Assembly: GCF_014198605.1 (NCBI RefSeq) | Contig: NZ_JACIHU010000003.1 | DNA: 64,000 nt | Origin: Rhizobium etli_C | GTDB taxonomy: Bacteria > Pseudomonadota > Alphaproteobacteria > Rhizobiales > Rhizobiaceae | Direction: 5' to 3' (one strand) | Shown: positions 1-6,961 of the stretch, one piece after another | How positions within the stretch are numbered: position 1 is the stretch's first letter | Layout of the letters: every line of letters starts with the position of its first letter | Notes under the pieces: generated by a model | Databases searched by the model: none | What the model was told of the DNA's origin: nothing | What the model saw: the letters and a program-made list of their open reading frames with translations, nothing else | Program-made: the position numbers and the translations under genes

Positions 1-154
1 CCTCGATCGCTTTCGGGCTGGCGCCGAGCGGCGTTTCGTTGGAAGAGAGCTTGTAGACGCGGGCAACACCCGGCGCATGTTCCTTGCCCGGCACATAGGA
101 TGCGATATCGAGAATACCGGGACGCGGAACGGGCTTGCTGATCTCAACGCTCAT
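1..154 (-). CDS. hisC: Histidinol-phosphate aminotransferase, N-terminal part (cut by window edge)
   Basis: Only the first 51 codons are present, running leftwards from the ATG at 152-154. The peptide begins MSVEISKPVPRPGILDIASY and continues through a K-L-S-S-N-E-T-P-L-G-A-S stretch. That opening, with its SSNE substrate-binding segment, is typical of PLP-dependent HisC. In histidine biosynthesis HisC transfers an amino group from glutamate to imidazole-acetol phosphate, and in many rhizobia it may also serve aromatic amino acids. The methyltransferase upstream lies on the same strand, about 80 bp away. The catalytic lysine lies outside the window, so the identification rests on the N-terminus alone. 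Confidence 0.85.
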   Translation of the reverse strand, partial: MSVEISKPVPRPGILDIASYVPGKEHAPGVARVYKLSSNETPLGASPKAIE

Positions 155-234
155 GGGTCGACCTTGGATTTTCCGGAAAATGACCCAGTGGCATTAAAGC
201 GGAATGGGGTTCTTGTCGAGAGCCGGTGACGGGG

Positions 235-975
235 TCACCGGTTGCGCGTCGTCGGCACGCCGTGCGGTGCGAGCACCGGCACGAAGACGCGGCGGGAGGC
301 GCGTGCCGCCACCGGCAGTCCCTGATAGAGCCGCTTCTGCGCCTCGACGATGATGACGCCCGAAAAGGCCGGCCACAGCGTCCGGCCGATCCGCTCGAAG
401 GCGCGGCGAAGCCGCAGGATGGTCCTGAGTTTCGAGGGCGGAAAGAACAGCGCTTCGGCCGTCGCGCCGGGCGTGAAATTCGTCTCGCGCAGCAGATGCG
501 TCAGCTGACCGCGCGAATAGGGCCGGCCCGAACCGAAGGGCGTATGCTCCATGCGGGCCCAGACGCCACGCCGGTTCGGCACGACGATGACAAGCCGGCC
601 ACCCGGTGCCAGCACCCGCCAGAGTTCCTTCAGCGTCTCGCGCGGGCTTTCGGCGAATTCCAGCGAATGCACCATCAAAACCCGGTCGATCGAGGAATCC
701 GGCAGCGGCAGTTCCTCATCGAAAATCAGCGTCGTCGACGACAGCGAGCCCATCGGCCAGTTCACCGCGCCCTGCCCAGCCGGCATGAAAGCAAAGGTGC
801 GCTCGGTATCGGCCTGGAACCGATCGAGGAAGGGCACAGCATAACCGAGACCGACCAGACGCTCCTGCGGCAGGCGCACCCAGAGCGAGGCCAGCGCCAT
901 GGCGATCGACTGCTCGGCAAAACGCCCGAGGTCGGAATGATAGAACTGACGTAGGTCGACGATATCGGCGTGCAT
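235..975 (-). CDS. Class I SAM-dependent methyltransferase
   Basis: A 246-residue protein starting MHADIVDLRQFYHS. A reading frame continues 25 codons upstream, but the rhizobial-type start at 975 is preferred because the extension has no family character. A methyltransferase-11-like core is visible: an acidic segment (D-S-S-I-D-R-V-L-M-V-H-S-L-E) followed by LKELWRVLAPGGRLVIVVPNR, the usual post-motif II/III region of SAM enzymes. The C-terminal half is basic and hydrophobic (FFPPSKLRTILRLRRAFERIG). The substrate cannot be told from sequence. It is divergent from gloB with a 90-bp shared upstream region, and lies upstream of hisC on the same strand. Confidence 0.8.
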   Translation of the reverse strand: MHADIVDLRQFYHSDLGRFAEQSIAMALASLWVRLPQERLVGLGYAVPFLDRFQADTERTFAFMPAGQGAVNWPMGSLSSTTLIFDEELPLPDSSIDRVLMVHSLEFAESPRETLKELWRVLAPGGRLVIVVPNRRGVWARMEHTPFGSGRPYSRGQLTHLLRETNFTPGATAEALFFPPSKLRTILRLRRAFERIGRTLWPAFSGVIIVEAQKRLYQGLPVAARASRRVFVPVLAPHGVPTTRNR

Positions 976-1064
976 TGCGACAAATGTTATCAGCGGGCGG
1001 TTGGACTTCAAGGCCGGAACCTCTACATTCCCGCGAGACTCGCAGGACAAAGGATTATTGAACG

Positions 1065-1835
1065 ATGAAACCTTTGGAATTAGCCGTTTTTCTCTGCCGC
1101 ACCGATAATTTCGGCGTTCTCGTGCACGATCCGGAAACGGGATTTACCGCGGCGATCGACGCGCCCGAGGAGGCGCCGATCCTGGAAGCGGCGACACGGC
1201 GCGGCTGGAAGATCACGCATATCTTCACCACCCATCATCATACCGATCACGTCGCCGCCAATCTGGCGCTGAAGGAGCAGTTCGGCTGTGAAATCATCGG
1301 CCCGATCAACGAGGCCGTCGCCATTCCCGGCCTCGACCGGACGATGGCGGATGGCGACAGGTTCCTCTTCGGCAACCACACGGTCAACGTGATCGAGACG
1401 CCGGGCCACACCGCCGGCCACATCTGCTATCACTTTGTCGACGACAAGCTGCTTTTTGCCGCCGACACGCTGTTTGCTCTCGGCTGCGGCCGCCTGTTCG
1501 AGCGCCCCGCGGCCGACATGTGGCATTCCCTGCAAAAGCTTGCCGTGCTGCCGGATGAGACCGCCGTCTATTTCGGCCACGAATATACGCTCTCCAACGC
1601 CCGTTTCGCGTTGACGGTCGATCCCGATAATGAACGCCTGAAGAGCCGCGCCGCCGAGATCGAGGCTTTGCGCGCCGAGGGCAAATTCACCATCCCGACG
1701 ACGCTGGGACTGGAAAAGGAAACCAATCCGTTTCTGCGCGCCGGCGATCCGGCGATCCGCCGCAATCTGATCATGGAAGGCAAGACGAACGAGGAAGTCT
1801 TCACCGAGATCCGCAAGCGCAAGGACAATTTCTGA
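1065..1835 (+). CDS. gloB: Hydroxyacylglutathione hydrolase (glyoxalase II)
   Basis: A 256-residue metallo-beta-lactamase-fold enzyme that hydrolyses S-lactoylglutathione to lactate and glutathione, the second step of cytosolic methylglyoxal detoxification. The metal-binding signature T-H-x-H-x-D-H is at residues 56-62, followed by the TPGHTAGH motif near residue 114, the metal-bridging ADT motif and the late FGHEYT motif. Length matches the family (about 255). The stop codon overlaps the ATG of the following cupin gene by one base, so the two are translationally coupled. Start is the ATG at 1065 with AGGA upstream. Confidence 0.95.
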   Translation: MKPLELAVFLCRTDNFGVLVHDPETGFTAAIDAPEEAPILEAATRRGWKITHIFTTHHHTDHVAANLALKEQFGCEIIGPINEAVAIPGLDRTMADGDRFLFGNHTVNVIETPGHTAGHICYHFVDDKLLFAADTLFALGCGRLFERPAADMWHSLQKLAVLPDETAVYFGHEYTLSNARFALTVDPDNERLKSRAAEIEALRAEGKFTIPTTLGLEKETNPFLRAGDPAIRRNLIMEGKTNEEVFTEIRKRKDNF

Positions 1836-2257
1836 TGTCGCCCGAGGACATCGTCCGGCAACTTGGCATGCAGCCGCATCCGGAAGGCGGCTGGTACGTC
1901 GAGACATTCCGCGATACGGCGGGCGGAGAGCGCGGACATTCCACCGCGATCTATTACCTCCTGACCAGCGGGCAGCGCTCGCACTGGCATCGCGTCCACG
2001 ACGCCGCCGAAATCTGGCATTACTATGCCGGCGCGCCGCTGGCGCTGCACCGCTCGCAGGACGGAGCGGCAAGCGAGACCCTGACGCTCGGACCGAATCT
2101 GATCGCCGGCGAGCGGCCGCAGGCGATCATTCCCGCCAATTGGTGGCAATCGGCCGAAAGCCTTGGCGATTTCACCCTGGTCGGCTGCACCGTTTCGCCC
2201 GGTTTCGTATTTTCAAGCTTCGAAATGGCCCCGCCCGGCTGGACGCCCGGCGGCTAG
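1835..2257 (+). CDS. Cupin-fold protein, DUF985 family
   Basis: A 140-residue protein with the DUF985 (cupin_5) pattern: HPEGGWYVETFRD near the start, then the S-x-H-W-H-R-V-H-D-A-A-E-I-W-H-Y-Y block that supplies the likely metal-binding histidines, and a C-terminal VSPGFVFSSFEMA segment. The family adopts a small beta-barrel of uncertain catalytic role; some members resemble sugar-nucleotide epimerases. The ATG overlaps the TGA of gloB by one base, so both are made from one transcript. A function in aldehyde detoxification is suggested only by this coupling. Confidence 0.85.
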   Translation: MSPEDIVRQLGMQPHPEGGWYVETFRDTAGGERGHSTAIYYLLTSGQRSHWHRVHDAAEIWHYYAGAPLALHRSQDGAASETLTLGPNLIAGERPQAIIPANWWQSAESLGDFTLVGCTVSPGFVFSSFEMAPPGWTPGG

Positions 2258-2276
2258 AGCCTTTCCTGGTTAGAGC

Positions 2277-3167
2277 CTATTCCGCCGCGGCCGGCCGCGG
2301 CCGGGACTTGCGACGGAACATCTCTTGGGCGGCCAGCACCGCCCCGCCGGTGACGAGCAGGCAGGCGAGCGCGATCCGCCAGCTCGGCTCGGCAAATCCG
2401 AACAACGTCAGGATCAGCGTCGAAAGCAGCGGTGCTGCGTAACTTGCCGCGCCGAGGATCTGGATATCTCCGTTCTTGACGCCGTAATCCCAGGCGTAGA
2501 AGGCAGCGCCGACCGGCAAAAGCCCGAGCCCGATGACGGCGATCCATTCGAAGCCCGTTGCCGGCCAGACGGTCGCCTCGAGGCCGAGATGGCAGAAGAA
2601 CGACAGGATTGACGTCGCAAGGCAGAAGCCGGTGACGACGTCGGTGGAGACCGCCTCGAAGCGCCGCGTCAACAGCGAATAGCCCGACCAGGTGAAGGCG
2701 CAGAGGAAGGCGGCACCGTAACCGACGGCATAGGCGCCGTCGAAATCGATGCCGTTGCGGCCGACGATCAGGAAGGTGCCGCAAAGCCCGGCCAGCGCGC
2801 CCGCCACGTGATACCAGCGCAGCCGTTCGCCCGGCAGCAGCGCCGAGCCGACGACGATCAGCAGCGGCCAGAGATAGGCGATCAGCCCCGCCTCCACCGC
2901 CGGCGCGTTCCTGAGCGCGGTGAAATAGAGGAAATGGTAGCCGAAGAGCCCGGCAATGCCGGCCAGCCAGACCTTTGCCGGTTGCTTCAGCAGCGTCAGC
3001 CGCGACGGGTTGAGAATAAGCACCACCAGGCCGGGGACGCTGCCGATTGCAAAGCAGATGGCCGAAAGCTGAAACGGCGGCATCTTGCCGGAGGCTGCCG
3101 TGAACACCGCCAGGAATGACCACATCAGAATGGCCGTAAAGCCGATCAACGTCGCGCGAAGCTTCAC
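2277..3167 (-). CDS. EamA/DMT-superfamily exporter, YddG-like
   Basis: A 296-residue inner-membrane protein with about ten hydrophobic segments, the two-times-five EamA arrangement. It starts MKLRATLIGFTAILMWS. The late segment FYAWDYGVKNGDIQILGAASYAAPLLST matches the pattern of the aromatic amino acid exporter YddG (WNxGxxxGNxxxxxxxSYxxPxLS). Export of amino acids or related metabolites is likely, but the substrate is not fixed by sequence. The end is basic (RRKSRPRPAAAE). It is convergent with the cupin gene and followed on the same strand, upstream, by the DUF3108 gene. Confidence 0.85.
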   Translation of the reverse strand: MKLRATLIGFTAILMWSFLAVFTAASGKMPPFQLSAICFAIGSVPGLVVLILNPSRLTLLKQPAKVWLAGIAGLFGYHFLYFTALRNAPAVEAGLIAYLWPLLIVVGSALLPGERLRWYHVAGALAGLCGTFLIVGRNGIDFDGAYAVGYGAAFLCAFTWSGYSLLTRRFEAVSTDVVTGFCLATSILSFFCHLGLEATVWPATGFEWIAVIGLGLLPVGAAFYAWDYGVKNGDIQILGAASYAAPLLSTLILTLFGFAEPSWRIALACLLVTGGAVLAAQEMFRRKSRPRPAAAE

Positions 3168-3197
3168 CTGTCCCCCTTTACGGAGGCGAAAGCTCCG

Positions 3198-3977
3198 TCA
3201 GCTGACGCTGCCGTATTTGACGGCAGTGATCGTCACCATTCCATATTCGGTTGGAATGCGCACATAGACCGGAGCATATACATTTGCCGCGTCCGACTTG
3301 GCAAACCAGATTTCCATGCGGTCGCTCTTGCTCAGATAGTCGATATCCTTGCGGCCCTTCTTGTAGCCCGAGCGCGGCACGAAGCGGACGCCGCAGACGA
3401 CCGCCTTGCCCTTGAAGCCGTCGGTCGAAAAATCCTTGTCGCCCTTCGGCGAGAGCACCAGATCCATGCGCGTCTCGCCATCGAAGATCGGCAGCGTCTG
3501 CGAGCAGACCTTGGTGTCGCCGGTGAAGACCAGGCCGGAGATCGGATCGAGCACCGAGCGCATGTCGCGCGGCGTAACGTCGATCCAGTTCTTCGGCCGC
3601 TTCGGCTGCGGGGTCGTCGTCGCCGAGATGATATCGCCGTTGCGATAGCTGACCTCGTAGACGCGGGCTCTCTTGCCCTTCTTGTAGTAGAGCGAATATT
3701 TCAGCGCCTGCAGCCGGTCGTTACGGACGACGCCGCTGACGCTGGTCTTTGCCGAGATGGTCGTGACGAGATCGGCAAGGCCGGCGGATTTGATATCGCC
3801 GGCGATCGTATAGCTGTGATCGTCCTCGATCTGCGTCAGGAACGCGGCACGCGCGATCGGCAAGCCGGCAAGCGTCACCCGGTATACCGTCCGGTGCTGG
3901 ATCTCGGCCGCCGATGCCGGTATGGCAAGAAGCGCGGCGATGGCCGAAATGAAAATGCGTCTGCCCGAATGAGCCAT
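3198..3977 (-). CDS. DUF3108 secreted protein
   Basis: A 259-residue protein beginning MAHSGRRIFISAIAALLAIPASAAEIQHRTVYRV, a clear Sec signal peptide cleaved after ASA. The mature part is rich in beta strands and has the DUF3108 pattern (YxxTLAGLPIARAxF..., Y-x-I-x-G-D-I-K-S-x-G-L-A-D, then LYYKKGKRARVYEVSYRNG). The role is unknown; members are periplasmic and often near envelope genes. The reading frame continues far upstream, but 3977 is chosen because the signal peptide begins there. It is divergent from rpmB, with a 243-bp shared upstream region. Confidence 0.8.
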   Translation of the reverse strand: MAHSGRRIFISAIAALLAIPASAAEIQHRTVYRVTLAGLPIARAAFLTQIEDDHSYTIAGDIKSAGLADLVTTISAKTSVSGVVRNDRLQALKYSLYYKKGKRARVYEVSYRNGDIISATTTPQPKRPKNWIDVTPRDMRSVLDPISGLVFTGDTKVCSQTLPIFDGETRMDLVLSPKGDKDFSTDGFKGKAVVCGVRFVPRSGYKKGRKDIDYLSKSDRMEIWFAKSDAANVYAPVYVRIPTEYGMVTITAVKYGSVS

Positions 3978-4220
3978 GTGTGAAGCCTTGTCTTGCCGCG
4001 CGCGCGGCAGCCCTTGCCGGAACGCTCTATACGCCCGCCATGCCGGGAAGAAAACAGCAGCTTTTTGACAGAATTGCGGGAAAGGCCAAGGTTTGGCTTG
4101 ACGCGAGCAGGCTCTCTGACTATAGAACCGCAACTTTCCAATCATGCCTGTTGGATTGCGAGCCCGGTTTTGCCGGGGATGGCAATTCGATGGCCCGAGA
4201 AAAACAAGAATAGGTGTTCC

Positions 4221-4520
4221 ATGTCCCGCGTGTGCGAATTGACCGGCAAGGCCGTCCTGACTGGTAACAATGTCAGCCATGCCAACAACAAGACCAAGCG
4301 CCGGTTCCTGCCGAACCTGTGCCAGGTAACGCTGATTTCCGACGCTCTCAACCAGCGTTATCGTCTTCGCGTTTCGGCTGCTGCTCTTCGTTCCGTCGAG
4401 CATCGTGGCGGCCTCGATGCCTTCCTGCTGAAGGCCAGCGAAAACGAACTGTCGATGCGCGCACGTCTGCTGCGCCGGCAGATCGTCAAGAAGACCGCCG
4501 AAGCGGCTGTTGCTGCCTAA
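4221..4520 (+). CDS. rpmB: 50S ribosomal protein bL28
   Basis: A 99-residue basic protein starting MSRVCELTGKAVLTGNNVSHANNKTKRRFLPNLC, the hallmark bL28 N-terminus (C-x-x-T-G-K, G-N-N-V-S-H-A-N-N-K-T-K-R). The rest (VSAAALRSVEHRGGLDAFL) also fits. It is a structural component of the large ribosomal subunit. The ATG at 4221 is preferred over an in-frame upstream extension because it gives the exact family N-terminus. The queuosine transporter gene follows 111 bp downstream on the same strand. Confidence 0.97.
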   Translation: MSRVCELTGKAVLTGNNVSHANNKTKRRFLPNLCQVTLISDALNQRYRLRVSAAALRSVEHRGGLDAFLLKASENELSMRARLLRRQIVKKTAEAAVAA

Positions 4521-4603
4521 GCTTCCGCCCTTCTTGCATAAGGCTTCAAAGGCTTGAACGGGTGAAACCGGACAAGCCTTTTGCTTTGCCGGATCGTCTC
4601 TCC

Positions 4604-4635
4604 AACTGGTGGCATCACCCAGGATAAAAAAATGC
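4604..4635 (+). promoter_or_regulatory. Probable preQ1-I riboswitch overlapping the start codon
   Basis: The short leader fits a class I preQ1 aptamer. Stem P1 is CTGG (4606-4609) with CCAG (4619-4622). A loop TGGCATCAC contains GCAT (4612-4615) and a C at 4618 in the position of the ligand-pairing cytosine. A 9-nt A-rich tail (4623-4631) follows. The loop GCAT is complementary to ATGC at 4632-4635, giving the P2 pseudoknot. Spacing is close to the Thermoanaerobacter tengcongensis aptamer as I remember it. It sits immediately before a COG1738 queuosine-precursor transporter. The pseudoknot would cover the start codon, so control is probably translational. Confidence 0.7.
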
Positions 4636-5267
4636 TGAAGACCCGCTATACCATTGCCTATGTCGCGCTGATGACGCTTGTCATCGTCGCCTCCAACTTC
4701 CTCGTTCAGTTTCCGCTGAACGCCGAAGTCGCCGGCATCAACCTCGCCGACATCCTGACCTGGGGCGCCTTTTCCTATCCGGTCGCCTTCCTGATCACCG
4801 ATCTAACCAACCGCCAGTTCGGCCCGCAGGCCGCCCGCAAAGTGGTCTTTGCCGGCTTCGTCGTCGGCGTGACGCTCTCTTTCTTCACCTCGGCGCCGCG
4901 TATCGCCATTGCCTCCGGCTCGGCCTATCTCGCCGGGCAGTTGCTCGATATCGCCGTCTTCAACCGCCTTCGCCGCCAGGCCTGGTGGCGCGCGCCGCTC
5001 GTCGGCTCGCTGATCGGCTCAGCGCTCGATACGGTGATGTTCTTTTCGCTTTCCTTTGCCGCGTTTTTCGTCTTCCTCGGCCCGAACGAGCCCTTTGCGC
5101 TGGAAGCGGCTCCCATCCTTGGTGTTTTCGCTGCAGAAGCGCCGCGCTGGATTTCCTGGGCGATCGGCGATTTCGCCGTCAAGATGATCGTCGGCCTCGT
5201 CATGCTGCTGCCCTATGGCGCGCTGATGAACGTGCTGCGGCCGATGCAGCCCGCCCGCGCCAGCTGA
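4632..5267 (+). CDS. yhhQ: Queuosine precursor transporter (YhhQ/COG1738, VUT family)
   Basis: A 211-residue inner-membrane protein with about six hydrophobic segments. It carries the COG1738 landmarks: the N-terminal ASNFLVQFPL segment, SYPVAFLITDLTNRQFGPQAARKVV, the SGSAYLAGQLLDIAVFNRLR helix, and GSLIGSALDTVMFF. The family imports preQ0/preQ1 for tRNA queuosine modification. The start at 4632 is chosen over an upstream in-frame ATG because it follows AGGA and begins at the first conserved residue (MLKTRYTIAYVALM). The preceding preQ1-type aptamer supports the substrate assignment. Confidence 0.9.
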   Translation: MLKTRYTIAYVALMTLVIVASNFLVQFPLNAEVAGINLADILTWGAFSYPVAFLITDLTNRQFGPQAARKVVFAGFVVGVTLSFFTSAPRIAIASGSAYLAGQLLDIAVFNRLRRQAWWRAPLVGSLIGSALDTVMFFSLSFAAFFVFLGPNEPFALEAAPILGVFAAEAPRWISWAIGDFAVKMIVGLVMLLPYGALMNVLRPMQPARAS

Positions 5268-5281
5268 ACTCGGCGGAGAAG

Positions 5282-5848
5282 TCACCGACGCTGCCGGACC
5301 GCGCCGGCGGCGATGGCGGGGTGCAGAAGAACCTCCGCGAGCAGATCGTCGATGTCTCGCGACGAATCGAGCCGCAACACCGGCGCGGTCTGCGTTTCCA
5401 GCCATTGCTCATGCGCCGCGAGGCTGCGGCGCTCCGGGCCGGCCGTATCGTAGCTTGCCGCCCATACCAGGAATTCTCCGCTTTTCACCTCCATGTCGCC
5501 GCCAGGCCCGATCCTCCGTCCGTATCGCGCCGCCTCGCGCGCACGGATTCGCGCCATGCGAAGCTCCGGCTCGATCCTGAGGAACACGATCAGATCGTAG
5601 AGCGGCTCCAGCGGCCTTCCCCATTTCAGCGCCGATCCGGAAAGAATCCAGCCGCCGGGCCGCCGCGTCTCCTCAAGCAGCAGCCTTATGCGTTCGCCGG
5701 CATCCCGCGGTGTCGTGAACGGCGGATCGGTCGGTAGCCAGAAGAAATCGTCGGTGTCGAGATGGGCGATATCCAGCCGTTCCGCAAGCGCCCGGCCGAG
5801 CGACGTCGTGCCGGAGCCGGACGCGCCTATGACATGAATATGCACCAT
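5282..5848 (-). CDS. P-loop NTPase / adenylate kinase-like protein
   Basis: A 188-residue protein starting MVHIHVIGASGSGTTSLGRAL, with a Walker A loop GASGSGTT at residues 8-15. Next comes the LDTDDFFWLPTDPPFTT segment found in small AAA_17/AAA_18-type nucleoside kinases, and R-rich lid residues (MARIRAREAARYG). Such proteins phosphorylate small molecules or nucleotides; the substrate is not known. A 19-codon upstream extension is possible, but the P-loop normally lies within ten residues of the start. It is convergent with the queuosine transporter gene. Confidence 0.8.
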   Translation of the reverse strand: MVHIHVIGASGSGTTSLGRALAERLDIAHLDTDDFFWLPTDPPFTTPRDAGERIRLLLEETRRPGGWILSGSALKWGRPLEPLYDLIVFLRIEPELRMARIRAREAARYGRRIGPGGDMEVKSGEFLVWAASYDTAGPERRSLAAHEQWLETQTAPVLRLDSSRDIDDLLAEVLLHPAIAAGAVRQRR

Positions 5849-5911
5849 GATTTTCCTCCGAAAACCGCCGTTTCTGCGATACCGCCAGCGGGATAACCGA
5901 GGCATGTGACG

Positions 5912-6946
5912 TCAATCTGACGACCCGAGCAATTGCGGCTCATCGTAAAGCCGGAATTCCAGCATCAGATTGCGCTGCAGAATGGAATGGTTGTCGTCCG
6001 ACACCAGAATGATATGGGTCGTGCCGTCGGCCGCCTGAAAAGCATCGAGACCTTCCATATTGTCGATCTGCGAATTGAAATTGCCTTCGAGCAGCAATTC
6101 GCCCTCGACCACGGCCCCCGGCCTCACATCGGCGCCCTTGATGCGCCGAAGGCGCATGCCGATGCCTTCGGCCATGTTGAAGCGGCGTTCGAGCAGCAGC
6201 AGATCGCCGTTCGGCAGGAAGGCGCCGTCGGTGACGTCGAAACTGCCGTCCTGTGCCACCGAGAAACGTCCCTTCAATGGCCCGCTGAGAATCGCCGCCG
6301 CCCGGTTGCCCTCGCTGTCGAGGCCGCGCTCCGAGACCACAACCACACCGCCCTTCAGCGGGCTCGATGCCGGCGCCACCGTGATCGTCTCGATGCCGCG
6401 ATTGTCCTTCAGAAACTTCGGCGGGATGAGGAGCGGCATGGTGCCGATCGCCCGCGAGTCGGCAAAGCCGGGATCGGGATAGACATCGACCCGATGAAGC
6501 TGCTCGAAAGAGACCAGGATCCGGTCGCCGTCGAGCGCCAGGCCCTCGGCATCCATATATCCCTTCCCCTCCAGGCTCAGGCCTGCACGGTTCTTCATCG
6601 GGGTGATCTCGACATCCGAAAGGCCCGAAAGCTTGCCCTTGGCATCGCGCTCGATGCTGCCGGTCAGCCACTGGCCGGTATCGAGCACGACCACGAAATG
6701 CTTCTGGTCCGGCCGGAAACGGATGGAGGAAAGCGAGCCGAACAGCGCCCTGCTGGAAACCATCTCCAGCCCGCCGAGAAATTCCAGCGATCCGAATTTC
6801 GTCTCTGAAGAGCCGATCCTGAAATCAGATATTTGCCGGCTAATGACCGGCACTTCGCCGCCCGCCCATGAGGGCCAAGCGCCTGTTGCGATGCAAAGAG
6901 CGATCGACGCCGCAAAGCAGAGGCGCTTGCCTGTCATTCCGGACAT
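5912..6946 (-). CDS. Secreted esterase-like/phytase-like protein (COG4246)
   Basis: A 344-residue protein with a signal peptide (MSGMTGKRLCFAASIALCIATGAWPSWAGG) and a beta-propeller-like phytase-like domain. The evidence is the repeated pattern of hydrophobic strand pairs, plus motifs such as EGLALDGDRILVSFEQLHRV, DNRGIETITVAP, SERGLDSEGNRAAA and NMEGLDAF, where acidic and Glu-Gly pairs recur. The family is annotated as esterase-like activity of phytase family proteins; the real substrate is unknown. It is probably periplasmic. It follows cobT on the same strand after 15 bp, so it may be read from the cobS-cobT transcript. Confidence 0.8.
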   Translation of the reverse strand: MSGMTGKRLCFAASIALCIATGAWPSWAGGEVPVISRQISDFRIGSSETKFGSLEFLGGLEMVSSRALFGSLSSIRFRPDQKHFVVVLDTGQWLTGSIERDAKGKLSGLSDVEITPMKNRAGLSLEGKGYMDAEGLALDGDRILVSFEQLHRVDVYPDPGFADSRAIGTMPLLIPPKFLKDNRGIETITVAPASSPLKGGVVVVSERGLDSEGNRAAAILSGPLKGRFSVAQDGSFDVTDGAFLPNGDLLLLERRFNMAEGIGMRLRRIKGADVRPGAVVEGELLLEGNFNSQIDNMEGLDAFQAADGTTHIILVSDDNHSILQRNLMLEFRLYDEPQLLGSSD

Positions 6947-6961
6947 TTCCCTGAAGCGGCG

